The notes: a model not told the origin generated them from the letters alone. A DNA stretch of 64,000 nucleotides from Heterobilharzia americana (GCA_944470555.2 OX104128.1:124001-188000), one strand, 5' to 3'; shown: positions 12,141 through 23,990, counted from the first letter of the stretch. Numbers and translations are program-made.

Positions 12141-12298
12141 TCATTTCGTCTCGCCGATTCCAGCGAGGAATAAGTTAATTTTTTTAATTAAATATTTTGC
12201 TTGTGCTTCGAAGTTTGTTTAGCGATTGTATTGGTTTTACTGGGCGGGGTTGCCAGCCATATGCCCTACGTTCTCTCTTTATCCTAGTTTGGCAGCGG
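9150..12298 (-). mobile_element. RTE (SR2-like) non-LTR retrotransposon, nearly full length, dead
   Basis: The element runs 5' (about 12298) to 3' (9150) on the minus strand and is about 3.15 kb, close to RTE length. 5' leader: similar to 62940-63070. N-terminal AP-endonuclease: TWNVRTM-like start near 12050. Linker to RT: 10690-10346 with 'KRWADYFEQPLNRP' and 'GRASGPDGIPPEALK'. Catalytic box: degenerate, FTDD where FADD is expected, with extra Asp residues (around 10020-10050). C-terminus: 'RRKWGWIGLGI'. The 3' end is a TTATTATT-type tail. Multiple stops and frameshifts interrupt both enzymes. Only 12141-12298, the 5' leader, extends beyond the inverted repeat. The SR2 name is inference. Confidence 0.8.
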
Positions 12299-12326
12299 AT
12301 AGTAAATTAGGCTTGGTTATAACCTG

Positions 12327-12327
<1 letters not shown>

Positions 12328-12390
<63 letters not shown>
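12328..12390. repeat. (TA)n microsatellite
   Basis: 63 bp of uninterrupted TA dinucleotides just outside the inner end of the left arm and the RTE leader. Confidence 0.98.
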
Positions 12391-12394
<4 letters not shown>

Positions 12395-12866
12395 ACTGTA
12401 TCCTGTTGTTTTTTATCTTTTCAATCACGTTGTTTCACTTGCTTTGTTTCGATACGTCTAAGCAACATTATTAGTTGTGAGAGGTTTCAGGGTTTTGTGT
12501 TTTCTTATGAAGTCATGGCGATCATACTGCAAATTATAACTCCTTCCATAACATTCATCTAATTTGATTGGGTTTGTTGCTTTAACCTTCTCCATATTCT
12601 GAATCGTACTGTTCTTTTTTAGTCATCGGAACACTTACCTTTGGTATCTCAAGACTCTGCATATAAGATGTGTTCGTATTTTTACAGTGTTTATTAACTT
12701 ATATATTGAGGTTGTACGCAGCTGACAAAAAGCATGTGGAGTAGAATTACGTCATCATATTCTGTAATTGGTGGTTCTCATTCTGTTATTCAAATCTATT
12801 ATTAAGAGACCCAGGTGTATGAAGTGTACACTTTTTTCAAGACGTCTTTGTACATTTAATGCTGAG

Positions 12867-12946
12867 GTTGTCCCCAAGCCTAGTAATGAAACCTACATAA
12901 CAAATTTTCAAAACTCAACGAGAACTCAGTTATCATTGTCCTCATC
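12867..12946 (+). CDS. possible optional exon of gene 1
   Basis: An acceptor (GCTGAG, 12861-12866) opens a frame in phase 0, as needed after the exon ending at 4754. It reads 'VVPKPSNETYITNFQNSTRT' until a weak GTAACC donor at 12947. It would end in phase 2, which does not match the acceptor at 13333 but does match an alternative AG at 13355-13356. The composition resembles neighbouring exons, but the donor is poor. This may be an alternative exon or chance. Confidence 0.22.
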
Positions 12947-13099
12947 GTAACCAGGTTTGGAGAATAAAACGACATCACTTTGCTTCATCGATATTTAAGG
13001 TTGTATTTATTACGGACTGAAAGCACTTGGGGAACCATTGGAAACGTGAGTTAATCGTCGAACTGTGTCGAGAATCGACAGAAATAAGGAGCTATAGAC

Positions 13100-13265
13100 C
13101 ATTGAACTCCGACCCAGTAGCTCAATGGTTCGCGCATCCGCTGTGAAACCTGAAGGTCCTGATTTCGATCCCCCCAGCGATGTTATGAGTGTGTACTCCC
13201 CACTGTTTCAGTGGTCCCCTAACTGATGTCAGTTCGTGATGAATACAACCTTCGAAGTAAAATCT
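13100..13265 (+). mobile_element. tRNA-derived SINE-like copy
   Basis: Box A-like TAGCTCAATGG (13118-13128) and a box B-like segment GATTTCGATCC (13160-13170) are followed by a GATGTCAGTTCGTGATGAAT tail segment. The copy at 22285-22475 has a similar layout and tail (ATGTCAGTCCGCGATGATTA). No convincing tRNA fold. It lies just upstream of the last exon of gene 1. Confidence 0.5.
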
Positions 13266-13333
13266 CCAAAAATCCCAAACTGCTTTCTAAATTTCTCTTT
13301 ATCACTATTATCATTCTTGATTACCTTCTGTAG

Positions 13334-13639
13334 ATATCATATGGCAAGGCGATAAGTCACTTATTGTATGATTCACCATCATCCTCAACAGCAGTAACAA
13401 CGACGCCGTTATTAATTCAGTCGAATTTAAACAATTCTCAAGTTGGTCACAATGGTTTACAACATAATGAAAGAAAAGTTGACGAAGTGGAGGAGGAAGA
13501 GGAGGAGGATACAGCTGTCTACAATCTGGCTGCAAAATTTCTCGCCGATGAACAAAAACATTCCATTTTATTAGAACAACAGATCGATGCACATTTGAAA
13601 AATTTAAAAGAGCACGCTGCACACTTTAATGGATTTTGA
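13334..13639 (+). CDS. gene 1 last exon: acidic patch and coiled-coil tail
   Basis: Acceptor CTTCTGTAG (ends 13333) opens phase 0 and the frame runs 101 codons to TGA at 13637-13639. The start is spliced; no Met is needed. The sequence contains a Ser/Thr stretch, then 'KVDEVEEEEEEDTAVYN', then 'FLADEQKHSILLEQQIDAHL' and 'KNLKEHAAHFNGF'. The last ~40 residues have heptad-like spacing of Leu/Ile and are the most conserved-looking part of the gene. An ATTAAA lies only 6 bases after the stop (13646-13651), probably too near to be the poly(A) signal. Function unknown. Confidence 0.65.
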   Translation: MSYGKAISHLLYDSPSSSTAVTTTPLLIQSNLNNSQVGHNGLQHNERKVDEVEEEEEEDTAVYNLAAKFLADEQKHSILLEQQIDAHLKNLKEHAAHFNGF

Positions 13640-15700
13640 TAATTAATTAAATATTTACCATCATTTTTATTGGTAATATTAACAATCCCATTTTTCTATT
13701 TCATATTCCTTAGTCAATATTTATTATGGTTCAATTGTATTTCTAGCTATTATCACTACTCTTACTACTAACACTGCTCATGTTAGTAGTATTTCATACT
13801 GAAACAACTGTTTAGAGGAGCTTATTTGGTATTTTCTTCTATACTCATTTTCTAACCAAACAGTTCTAGACTTTGTATGTTAGATCAAGGAAGTATTGGT
13901 ATCTGAATCGTTCACCCAATGATGGGATGATTTACCTGTGATATACTTTAGCCTATTTAATTACAATAGAAACTTTCGATATTAACATAAACAGTATTAT
14001 ATAATATTCTTCTTCCTCTGATATTAGGGTTTTTTTATTGATTTTTCTTTGGGATTATTCCACACATTTGATTGATGGCCTTTAATAAGTAGTGTACACT
14101 TCCAGACATGCACGGTTGGGACATACACTAACGTGGGTGGATTCAAGCTCACAGACGTATTCGTTTTGAATGTGGGCGAACATATTGGAAAGACAATAAA
14201 GTTTGACACAGATATATATACATGAAGGATTATGACGACAATGCCTGTCTGTCGCACATATACGCACATGCTTAAAAATGATATTTTCGTATCAACACAA
14301 TTTCCGGTGGGAAATCTTAACTTTGCCTCCTTGTTGTAAACCATTCCTGGTTAATTAACTTTGCTTATTCCAAAACTAATCAATTTAGTTGAAAAAAATT
14401 TTTGATCGTATTATTTTGGTTTTATAGATGTTGTGATTATCGCTTTGTGGTGTGGATAAGTTTCTCACTTGCATTCACTGTATCAATTGTTTCGCTTTTC
14501 TTTCGATTTCGTTTTATTTTATACGCTTTTAGTGAAAGAGAAAACCGGTTTTTGGTCTTTTTCTAAAAGCTTTAATTTTTCGGTATACAATCACTGTTTG
14601 ATAATAATAATAATAAGGAAAATTATTATTATTACCTTGACTACTGTTAAACAAAAGTAGGTTTTTTCCATCCTATCACAGTGAAGTCTAAATTTCCATA
14701 TGATATAAAGTTTTCTGGGTAATAAAAAAACTCTAGTTTGGTGTGAATCATTGTATTATTTATTTATTCATTTAATACCGTTTTGGTAGCTACTATGACC
14801 AAAAATGCTATCTGGCAGACTATAACCGGTACGAGCCTAACGCACAAAAGAATTTACTGTGATCGCTAATCAGAACTTCGAACATCACAAAAACAATACC
14901 ACCGGCACACGAAAGCAAGAAGAGAGGCAAACTGTTGACAGTGAGCTTTTACTGTTTTAATAATCGTCTAAACAGTTGAGAGCTATGCTGATTACATAAT
15001 TTCTAAACAACCTTGACAAACAATTAATGAGAGTTCAGCCTTTAGAAACAGTTAAAAAAACAAAAGCTAGGAACGTCGCCAAAAAAGCAATAATGAATTT
15101 AAAGGTTATAGGCAAATATCAGATAAAATTAGGGGTATATAACAGTATCAAACCTTTCATTTTATAGGGATGAAAAGAGAACAAATCCTATAAGATATGT
15201 TCAACAGGCTTTCGTCATCTTTGTAGTAATTCTCACAAGTAGAGGATAAACTGGTCCCGATTCTGAGTTATATGTGCAGACATCTGAGTCATATGATCTC
15301 ATCTCGGGAGTCTTGAGTCACCAACAGATGCTAACCCAGAACAAATATCTTTCATCATAGGACATTACTTGATACATTGGTCACGTCTCTTGTTCTTGCA
15401 ACTAGTAAACAGTGAAAGGTACAGAAGTTGCTGGGATGAAAGTCGTTGTATTTGTGCGGATCATTGGTATTGGTATTACGGGATGCATCCACCTAATGAA
15501 TAAAAGTCTTCCTTAGGCCCAAACTTGTATCGCCTCACTCCCACCAAATGTGAATAATCCTTGAAAAAACCATAGTGATCAAACACAGAGTAATCGGTAA
15601 ACCACTTCTCGCAGGTAAAGAGAAGAGGTCCTGATACTGAGGTGTTGGACTCCCGTAATTTAAAATTCATGATGGCACCAAATTTCGTTGATATTAGGAT
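13640..15700. other. loop of the inverted repeat, no gene seen
   Basis: AT-rich DNA downstream of the gene 1 stop. It presumably includes the 3' UTR and terminator region, but I cannot fix a poly(A) site. ORFs here lack coding character. Confidence 0.45.
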
Positions 15701-15845
15701 GTAAAAAACAATATCGCTTTGGCGTTAGAAGCAATGGGTACTAAGTTTGAGTCTCAGTGGGACCAACACCACTCACTGGGGTACAGGTACGTCAAACTGA
15801 CGAGTTCCAAGTAGGACGAAATATGCGTCCTGGCTTCTGCTGCTA
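15700..15845 (+). mobile_element. Smalpha-like SINE copy B with hammerhead domain
   Basis: The tRNA-like head has lost its 5' end. A box B remnant GAGTCTCAGTGGG and the 'accaacaccactcactggg' segment lead to a hammerhead: CTGACGA at 15797-15803, stem II GTTC/GGAC, GAAA at 15818-15821, GTC at 15827-15829. Stem I (GTCAAA against CTGGCT) does not pair, and stem III has a mismatch, so self-cleavage is unlikely. Confidence 0.7.
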
Positions 15846-16344
15846 CTCAACATGAATATCCTAGCGGTATCGAAGCCTCCCCATAGGCATTCATTTGCCA
15901 ACATAGGGCGACTAGTTTGACCCTGTACAGCAACAAGAAATTACAGGTACCAATAAACAACAAGTTTAGGTACCTGTATCCAATTTGAAAGTGTGAAGAA
16001 AGGTCCTGAAAAGTGCAAATAGGACTGAGGCAACCATATCCTCTCATACACGTAGACGTTATTGGCAAACAATGATATACATCTTGAAAACCAATTAAGT
16101 TTGGCAGTTGGAACGTCAACGTTAAAGAGTGTGTAACTGGCTTCAGGACAACTGTCAAACTTCATTACAGAGCTAATGAAAGTTTGAAATGATTCAGATG
16201 AAACACCTATCCAATACAACTTATTTTTGAATATTTTTCTAGTCGGTGACGCTCTGTTAATAACTTCATGTTTGAATAAAAACACCTTTCATGGATGAAA
16301 TGTTGATAACAATTAAGTGAGATATACTAATTTAAAGGAGAGAA

Positions 16345-17445
16345 CAACGAAAATAGTTTAGGTACCTGTAATAGACACATGCCAAGTAATTCACAGTGGG
16401 AAGCTCAGTGATGCCTTCGAAGTGAAGACAGGGGACAGGAGTAAGACAAGGCTGTCTACTATCATCCATGATCTTCATGATTGTGGTCGACTGGATCATG
16501 CAGCAAACAGTGAGGAGCGAGAAGAGGGGGATACACTGAACCGGAGAAAAGATCCTAGAAGATTTGGATTTCGCCGATAACTTATTTCTAATGTCACACA
16601 AACACTCAGATCTACAGGCGAAAACTAACAAGTTGACAGAAGAGATAGGGCAGAGCAGCGAAGACGGGAGTTCAAGTGAACGTGGAGAAGACGGAGGTGA
16701 TGAAGATACCCAACCAACGCCACCATCAACAACAACAAGCTCCAATCACCACCAACGGGAGAAACTGAAAGGAAGTAGCCTCTTTCACCTATCTAGGCAG
16801 CACCGTTTCAACTACAGGTGGCACAGGCACGGACGAGGACGTCAAAGCCAGCCAGGATCGGAAAGACAGCAAGACAGGCGTTCATTAATCTGAAACCAGT
16901 GTGGAGATCTTCTGCACTCAGCATAAAGCGTGAACGAGATCCGGATTCTCAACACCAACGTCAATTTAGTGCTTCTATGTGATGTTTCAGAGACTCGATG
17001 CGTTACGAAAGGCATTTCCAACAAACTACAGATATTCATCAACAACTGCCTACGCCGGCTCCTTATTGAAGATCAGATGGCGAGAATAATGAGAATAAGC
17101 AACAAGGAACTCTGGCTGGTGACGAACCAACGAAGCAAGAACCTATCACTCAACAAGTATGCAGAAGGAAGTGGAGATGGGTTGGATTGGGCATGCACTG
17201 AGAATGCCATTCGGGGAAGTTACGTGCCAGGCGAGGCACTCGAGTGGAAGCCAGGTGGGAAACGACTAGTTGGGCGTCAAGACGAGAGTGACATGGAGAA
17301 GATTGTGCGAGGAAGAAATGAGAGTTTTTAGGCTGTCGTGGAGCCAGGTTTTAAAGATTTTAGAGAACAGAGAGCACTGGAGACGTGCTACTGAAGCCCT
17401 ATGTTCCATTAGGAACCCAAGGCACTAATAATAATGATAATAATA
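16345..17445 (+). mobile_element. 5'-truncated RTE copy
   Basis: It starts inside the RT domain (CHAKxxHSGKLSDAFEVK-type sequence near 16380-16430) and runs to the element 3' end with a TAATAATGATAATAATAAT-like tail at 17428-17452. The RT FADD site reads FADN in one frame. C-terminal fragments include 'LVTNQRSKNLSLNKYAEGSG'. It is nearly identical to 39326-40300, including shared frame breaks. It sits in the loop of the inverted repeat, on the same strand as the right-arm RTE. Confidence 0.8.
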
Positions 17446-17452
17446 ATAATGA

Positions 17453-17680
17453 TAGACATCTAACAATAAAGGACAGTGCACCGTAGTGTTGGATTCACTT
17501 AGCTCAATGACTGCACACTAAACTTCGTCTGTCTACATCTCTCAATGCCTTAGACTTGAAAACTACAACCAATTCTTGTCGACAATCCAGTCTTAGAGGG
17601 ACTCAATGGTCACTTAAAACAGGTTTGACTTACTTGTAGCATCAAACAACGAAAGAATTTTATTTTAGGTGAATGTTAGG
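17453..17680. other. unique spacer before the right arm
   Basis: About 230 bp with no recognisable element between the RTE tail and the abrupt start of the right arm at 17681. Confidence 0.5.
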
Positions 17681-20675
17681 TGCCGGTTGGTGAAGGCCTC
17701 CCTTCAGAAAGCCAGTTGGTCAATGTGTCTTCTCTCTGTCACTCAAATCTAAAATAAGAATAGAGACATGGAATGTCCGCACCATGTTTAAAGCTGGCTG
17801 GCAAAGCTACTCAGATTGCGAAAGAGATGACAAGATATGACATAGAAGTGCTAGGCTGGGAATCGGTGAAAGCAGATGCAATGGAAGTGGACTCTTTTAA
17901 CTATGAACTGGAGAGTCAATAATCTACTCCGATATTGTCACCCAGACGTCAAACCCGAGCACACTGAGTTTTGGAGTGGTTATCATGATGTCCCTCTCCC
18001 ATGAGCATCGAAGGCTGTCATGTAGCGGGAACCAATCTCCTGCAGAATCGTGACAGAAGGATTCAAATTCAAAGCAAAGAAAGTTACGATCAATCAATGC
18101 AACTCCTTGCACCCAAAATTAATGCAGATGAAGAGAAGAAGACGGAATTCTATAGACAACTGTAATCAGTAATGGACAAGACCCCACCACAGATGGCGGG
18201 CGACATCAAAATTCTAATGGGTTGGGTGTCATGAATGCTAAACTGGGAACAGACGACACAGGAAGAGAACTCATCACGAGTCGACAAGCACTCGCCGAAA
18301 TGAGCAAGAATGGAGAACTGTTTACAGACTTAATATAAGTGACTTCTGTGTGTTTAATGACTTTGTGATTGAAGGGAGTGTGTACAAACACATGAATATT
18401 CACAAAGCGACATGGATTTCACCAGACACACTTAAAATCAGATCGACTTCATCTCAATCTGAAGAGGGTGGAGATGCAGCCCATTGAACACAAGATCAGA
18501 TCAAGAAGGGGTGCAGATGTAGTTTCGCATCACTCACACCACTATCCAGTGCAAGGAAAGTTGGAAGCCTTCAATTCAAAGAAGCTGGTGATAGACGACA
18601 GTTCAATGTTCAACACCCAGAACAGAAACTGAGGGACGAAACTACAAAAGACATCTTCAGGTCAGTCATCAGGACAAAATGAGAGAGATTCACCAACACC
18701 CGTGAAGAAACCTGTGTGGAAGAACACTGTAACTCTGTGAAAGAGATGTGGAAGGAAACCTGAATAACTGTGTTACGAAGGAAGAAGAAAGAAGACAAGG
18801 AATGGAATGGATCTGGACGGATACATCGAAGGTGAGGCAGAGGAGGCAGAAAAAGATGGTGAAGGAGAAGATGAACCAGTGCATTTCAGTGCAGTACATT
18901 GCAGTGCAGGGATGAACAACGAAAAGAGGAACTGAACACAACCTTTAAAACACTACACTAGACAAAGATGTGAGAAGGAGTACGCGGAAAGACAAAACAT
19001 ACTTCTACAACACACTTGCAGGTGAAACAGAATAGGCTGCTGGTAGGAGAGACCTAACAACATCATATCAAATAAACAGGTTACTTACTATCTGGGAAGA
19101 GATCAATGAAGATGAAACTAATGAAAGATAGTGGAGGAAACTCAGTTACCGCCAAAGAGAAAGGAGAAACAAAGGAAACGATGGGCTGACTACTTCGAAC
19201 AACCCTTGAATCGACCACTAGCATCACCAACAACTGCAACTCTTCCAGAAATACCACCAGCCCCTCAGTCCAGTCACAGAACTATCAGTGAACACAAACC
19301 CTCCCACAAAAGTAGAAGTGAAGGCCTCAACGCCATCAAGTTGCTGAAATCCGGGAGAGCATCAGGACCAGATGGAATCCCGCCAGAAGCACTGAAAACA
19401 GACCCAGAGACAACAGCGTATATGCTCGCACCACTACTGCTAAAGGTTCCCAAGGAAGGAAAGAAGGAAAGGTAGCATCTACCCACTGGAACAATAGCTA
19501 CCTTGTCAAACTCCCAAAGAACGCTGACCTAAGTCTTTGCAAGAACTGGCGCAGAATCATGCTCCTGTCCCTGTCCACATCAGTCAAAATATTGAGCCGC
19601 ATCATCCAGCAGAGACTTGAAGATGTGCTGGATTCAAAATTACCACTGGGACAGGTTGATAGGCTTCAGGAAAAACAAACCATGTCCGGATCAAATTGCA
19701 ACGCGACGCTCGCTGTTCATCATCATAGAACATAGTACAGAGTTTGACCGATGAAAAGACCCTAGAAGAAGATTTGGATTTCACCGATGATGATAGTGAC
19801 GATTTATGTCCAGTGTCGCACAAACTCGAAGATCTCCAGGCGAAAACCAAGTAGTTGGCAGAAGAGGCGAGGCAGCAAATAATAGAATTCTGGTGAGCAT
19901 AGAGAAGAGAGAGCTGATGAAGATACCTAACCAACAACAACAACAAGCACCAATCACCATCAACGGGAGAAATCTGAAAGGTGTTTTTCTTTTCACCTAC
20001 TTGCCAAGGCAGCATCGTTTCAACTACAGGCGGCGGCGGCGGTGGTGGTGGCACAGATGAGGACGTCAAAGCCAGAGTCAGAAAGACAGCAAGACAGATA
20101 TTCCTTCAATAATCTGAAATCAGTGTGGAGACATTGTGCACTCAGTTTGAAGTGTGAACGAGATCCGGATTTCGAACACCAACGTGAAGTCAGTGCTTCT
20201 ATGTGATGGTTGAGAAACTTGGTGCGTTACGAAGGCGATTTCCAACAAACTACAGATATTCATCAACATCTGTCGCATACGCTCACTCCATACGGAAGAT
20301 CAGATGGCCAGAAAGAATGAGAAACAAGGAACAAGGAACTCTGGCTGGCAACGAACCAATCAAGTACCCATCGACCAACAAATATGCAGAAGGAAGTGGG
20401 GATGGATTGGATTAGGCATACAGTGAGAAAACTGATTCGGGACATCACGCGCCAGTCCAGTTCAGTCCAGTCGAGTCCAGTCAGGTGGAGCACGCATGGG
20501 AAACGACGAGTTGGGCGTCCGAGACAAGGGTGACATGGAGGAGATGGTGTGAGGAAGGAATGAAAGCTTGTGGGCAGTTGTAGAGTCAGGTTGAAAAACT
20601 GCAGAGAACAGAGTGCAGTGGAGACGTGCTACTGAAGCCCTATGTTCCACCACGAACTCAAGGGACAAATAATAA
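17681..20675 (+). mobile_element. RTE (SR2-like) copy in right arm, dead
   Basis: Same element as at 9150-12298 but on the + strand and lacking the 5' leader. AP-endonuclease start TWNVRTMFKAG at about 17765; a later GDFN-region remnant reads 'VMNAKLGTDDTGRELITS' near 18229-18280. RT fingers 'KRWADYFEQPLNRP' and 'ASGPDGIPPEALK' lie in an intact 114-codon stretch 19131-19475. 'LSLCKNWRRIMLL' near 19530. Catalytic box altered (FTDDD) near 19780. The 3' end at about 20640-20670 is followed by an AATAATATAATG tail. Stops and frameshifts throughout. Confidence 0.82.
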
Positions 20676-21519
20676 TATAATGAGAGAGCTTCGTGACTAA
20701 CAAATACTTTATTTCTTTCATTTATGTGAACCAAATTCTTATCTTTCTTATTGATTCTCTGTCTAACTAGTGACAAAATGTGAGCTATGTTTGCGTGTAT
20801 GCGTGTATCCGTGTATGAAAACATTCTCACACATTTGATTCAAAGTATTAACCTACACCAGATTTTCATTTACCTTAACTGTACTGTTGATGCGGAGTGG
20901 TAAAATACGTCTGTGTATATGGATAACCTAGATGTTGGCAGGAAGCTCTGTTCAATTTACTTTTCATGCTTATTTAATACGCATTTGTAAGGTATATCTA
21001 GAACTGGAATTCCGTAGGTGATTTAAACTTGGGGCGTAACCACTGAACTGTTTAGGCCGATTCATCGGTAAACTTCCATCAGTGCACTGAAGACTAGAAA
21101 GTTACATGGTCACCAACAGTAACTAACTCGTGCACAGGCTTCATTTGCCTCAGAGGAGTTTGCTGCAACTACAAATATCTATGATAGGAATTTTTGAAGT
21201 TTTGAATAGGTGTTTCATCCTGGTTTGAGAACCTTCCGATGTACATGTTATCAACTTTTTACCAGAGGATATATTTTTAGATATCCCAGTCTTAAGAATT
21301 TCCTAATCAATAAGACAGATAACCGCTATGAATTTGATTTCACTGCTCACGACTGACAGATCACTAATGTTCTCGATCTTCAGTCGATAGAAGTCACTGC
21401 CTCGTAGTAGTCACAGCTCACTAATTATTATTATTATTCATAGGGTTTATCACTATCATGCTTGTCAGTTTACATTTATAGGTTATGGAGCATAGTCAGC
21501 TAGTTAGCATCGGTAAGAG

Positions 21520-21912
21520 AATCGGTATTACTGAGTAACGGTCGAAACTGCCAAACTTGAAATCAGTATATCAGGATACAAGCTACAAGAATGAAAAACA
21601 ATGGTGTGAGAATAGTACAATGAATCACAACAGAAAGCCATAGAATGAAAAGAAGAATGGTAAAGCAAATAACAAAATTTGTTAAACACTTAACATGGTG
21701 ATAAATCACAAATGTATCTATGTCACTGTTATCGACTGTTAGCCATATGACCTTGAGTCTACAATCACTGATTCCACTTGTTACCTGGATACACTGCTGA
21801 GACAAGCAGTCAGAGAGTTTATAAACTTATAGCAATTTTATGTTTGACCACCTTCAACTTTTTTCCAGCCTAAACCTTCTTCAGCTAATATCTCACGCTC
21901 GAAAATAGTGTG
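21520..21912 (-). mobile_element. family B RT relic (inside right arm)
   Basis: Inverted duplicate of the relic at 7925-8310; the two are almost base-for-base the same. Confidence 0.5.
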
Positions 21913-22269
21913 TCTAGATATGCGTGTGATGTTTAAGCTTTATTTGTAATCAAGCGTCTTAAGTAACTACCAACTACTCTGCTCAGAATGATGTAGTTTA
22001 TTCTCATTCCATTCAGTCTCACCCTAATGTGAACATTAATAATGCAGTTTGAGGTTCATGGGGATTTTATTTTTAATATATTATTTATCGCTGAATGGCA
22101 TCAGTTTGAGAACCATTGAAAACCTGAAAGTAATGAAGAGCTGTTTCCTCCTGGTTTAGGACTTCCAATGAGGAGCCTCCACCTGAAGGGTGAACCACTT
22201 GGAAATGAAACAAATGTCAACTGATAGCCTTTGTATATAATCGCCCATATCGGAAATTAACAGAAGTAG

Positions 22270-22475
22270 AACATTGTGGACCGCTTAATCTCGGCTCAGT
22301 GATTCTCTGGGTAACGCGTTCGCCTCAAGAACTAGAGTTTCTAAGTTCAGTCCTTCCCGTTGTCGTTTTTGCCTACCTCTAACGGTTCCATTCTACAACG
22401 AGAAAGTTGTCCAGTACTCTCAGATTGCCAGTAGCTCCTAAATGTCAGTCCGCGATGATTACTAACTTAAAGTTA
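22270..22475 (+). mobile_element. tRNA-derived SINE-like copy
   Basis: Head resembles a tRNA (CTCGGCTCAGTGATTCTCTG, then an AGTTCAGTCC box B remnant) with the body and tail similar to the copy at 13100-13265. No functional tRNA fold. Confidence 0.45.
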
Positions 22476-23990
22476 TTATTCTTATTACTGTCGTTAACTT
22501 GCCACCAAAAATCCAAGTGATTCTTTGGATTAGAATACTATCCAAATTCTTAGTCATGTAGTTTATCCTTAACCTATGCAAATTGAATGTTCACTCCTAC
22601 CTTGTTCATTTCTTTGGTGTTACACAGCAATCCATCTTTCAGTCTACGTTATATGTATATATGTATGTCTGTTCGACTGTATTGCTTGATGATACCTATT
22701 GTAAAGTTTATCGAGTATCCAGCTAACGAGTCCTACTGAAATTTATGAATTCGTCAAATCACATTCTCTTCATATTTCACTGCTTGTCTTAAATGCTAAT
22801 ATAACTTCAAAGTGATTAAATGGTACTTTCTTTTAAACATTGGAATTACTGCCACCTGGATATCATTTTACATCTTTTTAAACTCGAACATAATGTGTGT
22901 TTGCATCCAATCTCACTGCCAAAAAAAGTTTTTCAAATAAGTTTACTAAATTTAATCTGTGAGAAGTTCATCTGAGGTGACGTTATTAAAATCAACTTCT
23001 GGAATAATATTCCGCTCCTGATTGAGAAAGTTTTTTCTCGCATGTAATTTGGGTTATATAAGTTTATTTACCCTTTTAGAGAAACGAGATATTATGGCAT
23101 CTTTATATTTGTTTTTCATAGCCAAGTTCACACTAAAAAGCTCTTTTATTTGTAAATAAAGTCTGCCTACTCATTAGTAGTTATGGTTGTAGCAGTAAAT
23201 TCTCAACATTCCGTTTGAGCGGTGATAATTTTTTTGTCTTCGAAAACTGTAACCATTCGGTGGATACTGATTATTCTAATAATGATAAAATAGAATACAG
23301 TGAATTGTAATCGAATAGTGTCGTGACAATGTCGTACATTTTTAAACATTAAGTTTGAATTATTTTGGTTCAATGTGCATATATCACTAAGCATTATTGA
23401 CTAGAATTACGGAAGTACAGGTGATATGAACGAAATTAGAATCCATCCATTTTAATTTCTTCTACGAAGTAAACTGATAGTAATCAAATTGATTAACTAG
23501 CTGAATAGGATTCATACAGTTCTGTTTACATTTCAGTATAAACACCAAGTTACTTTTATTTCTGGTATTTAGTATTTTCTTCATAAACACACAAAGGATA
23601 ACTAGGTGAGTTTATTTGAAGGACAGTAATCGATCATAATGTTCAACTGTCAGTTAATGTGAACAACAAAATCATCAAACGCGAATTATACGTGTACTGT
23701 CGATAATATATAGCAGGTTATATGCGTGTCTCACTTGTGCTTGAATAGTTTTATGCGTCTACTCCCCTGTAGCAAGACAATAAGTGTACATGAATCTTTC
23801 AAAAAGATCTATCAGTTGAGATACTCCATTCACTAACACTGTTTATTTGTTCTAATTTGTATCACGTTTATCTCACAGTGGTCTTCTTCTTAGCAAAAAA
23901 GACAATTCAATCTACTGGTGATTATTATTGACTTAAATATTCTATCCATCCATAAATGAGGTAAATACTTTAAATATTTTAATTTAATTG
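22476..23990. other. intergenic, nothing recognised
   Basis: AT-rich sequence without coding character or a known element. Confidence 0.5.

Larger units (their letters stand above)
633..13639 (+). other. gene 1: spliced gene, 3' part, unrecognised product
   Basis: Gene-level span of three exons that agree in phase: 633-1111, 4478-4754 and 13334-13639. Exon 1 ends after two bases of a codon and exon 2 supplies the third; exon 2 ends in phase 0 and the last exon opens in phase 0. Joined, they give 354 codons including the stop. The 5' exons lie outside the window. The product is rich in Ser, Asn and Thr and ends in a Glu-rich patch and a short heptad-like helix. I do not recognise the family. 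The last intron (8.6 kb) contains the whole left arm of the large inverted repeat. More exons may exist inside the introns. Confidence 0.6.
17681..22058 (-). repeat. right arm of ~4.4-kb inverted repeat
   Basis: Reverse complement of 7778-12140; see the left arm for the coordinate sums. It is 4378 bp against 4363 bp for the left. It lacks the RTE 5' leader that the left locus keeps at 12141-12298, and it lacks the RTE stub found at 7715-7777. This suggests that the left locus is the source and the right a truncated inverted copy. Confidence 0.93.

Noticed and set aside
12226..12474. ORF with YIYIYI repeat
   Set aside because: Translation of the (TA)n microsatellite.
15847..16285. Two overlapping minus-strand ORFs (103 and 114 aa)
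   Set aside because: No known domain, two frames compete and no splice context; cannot be separated from chance.
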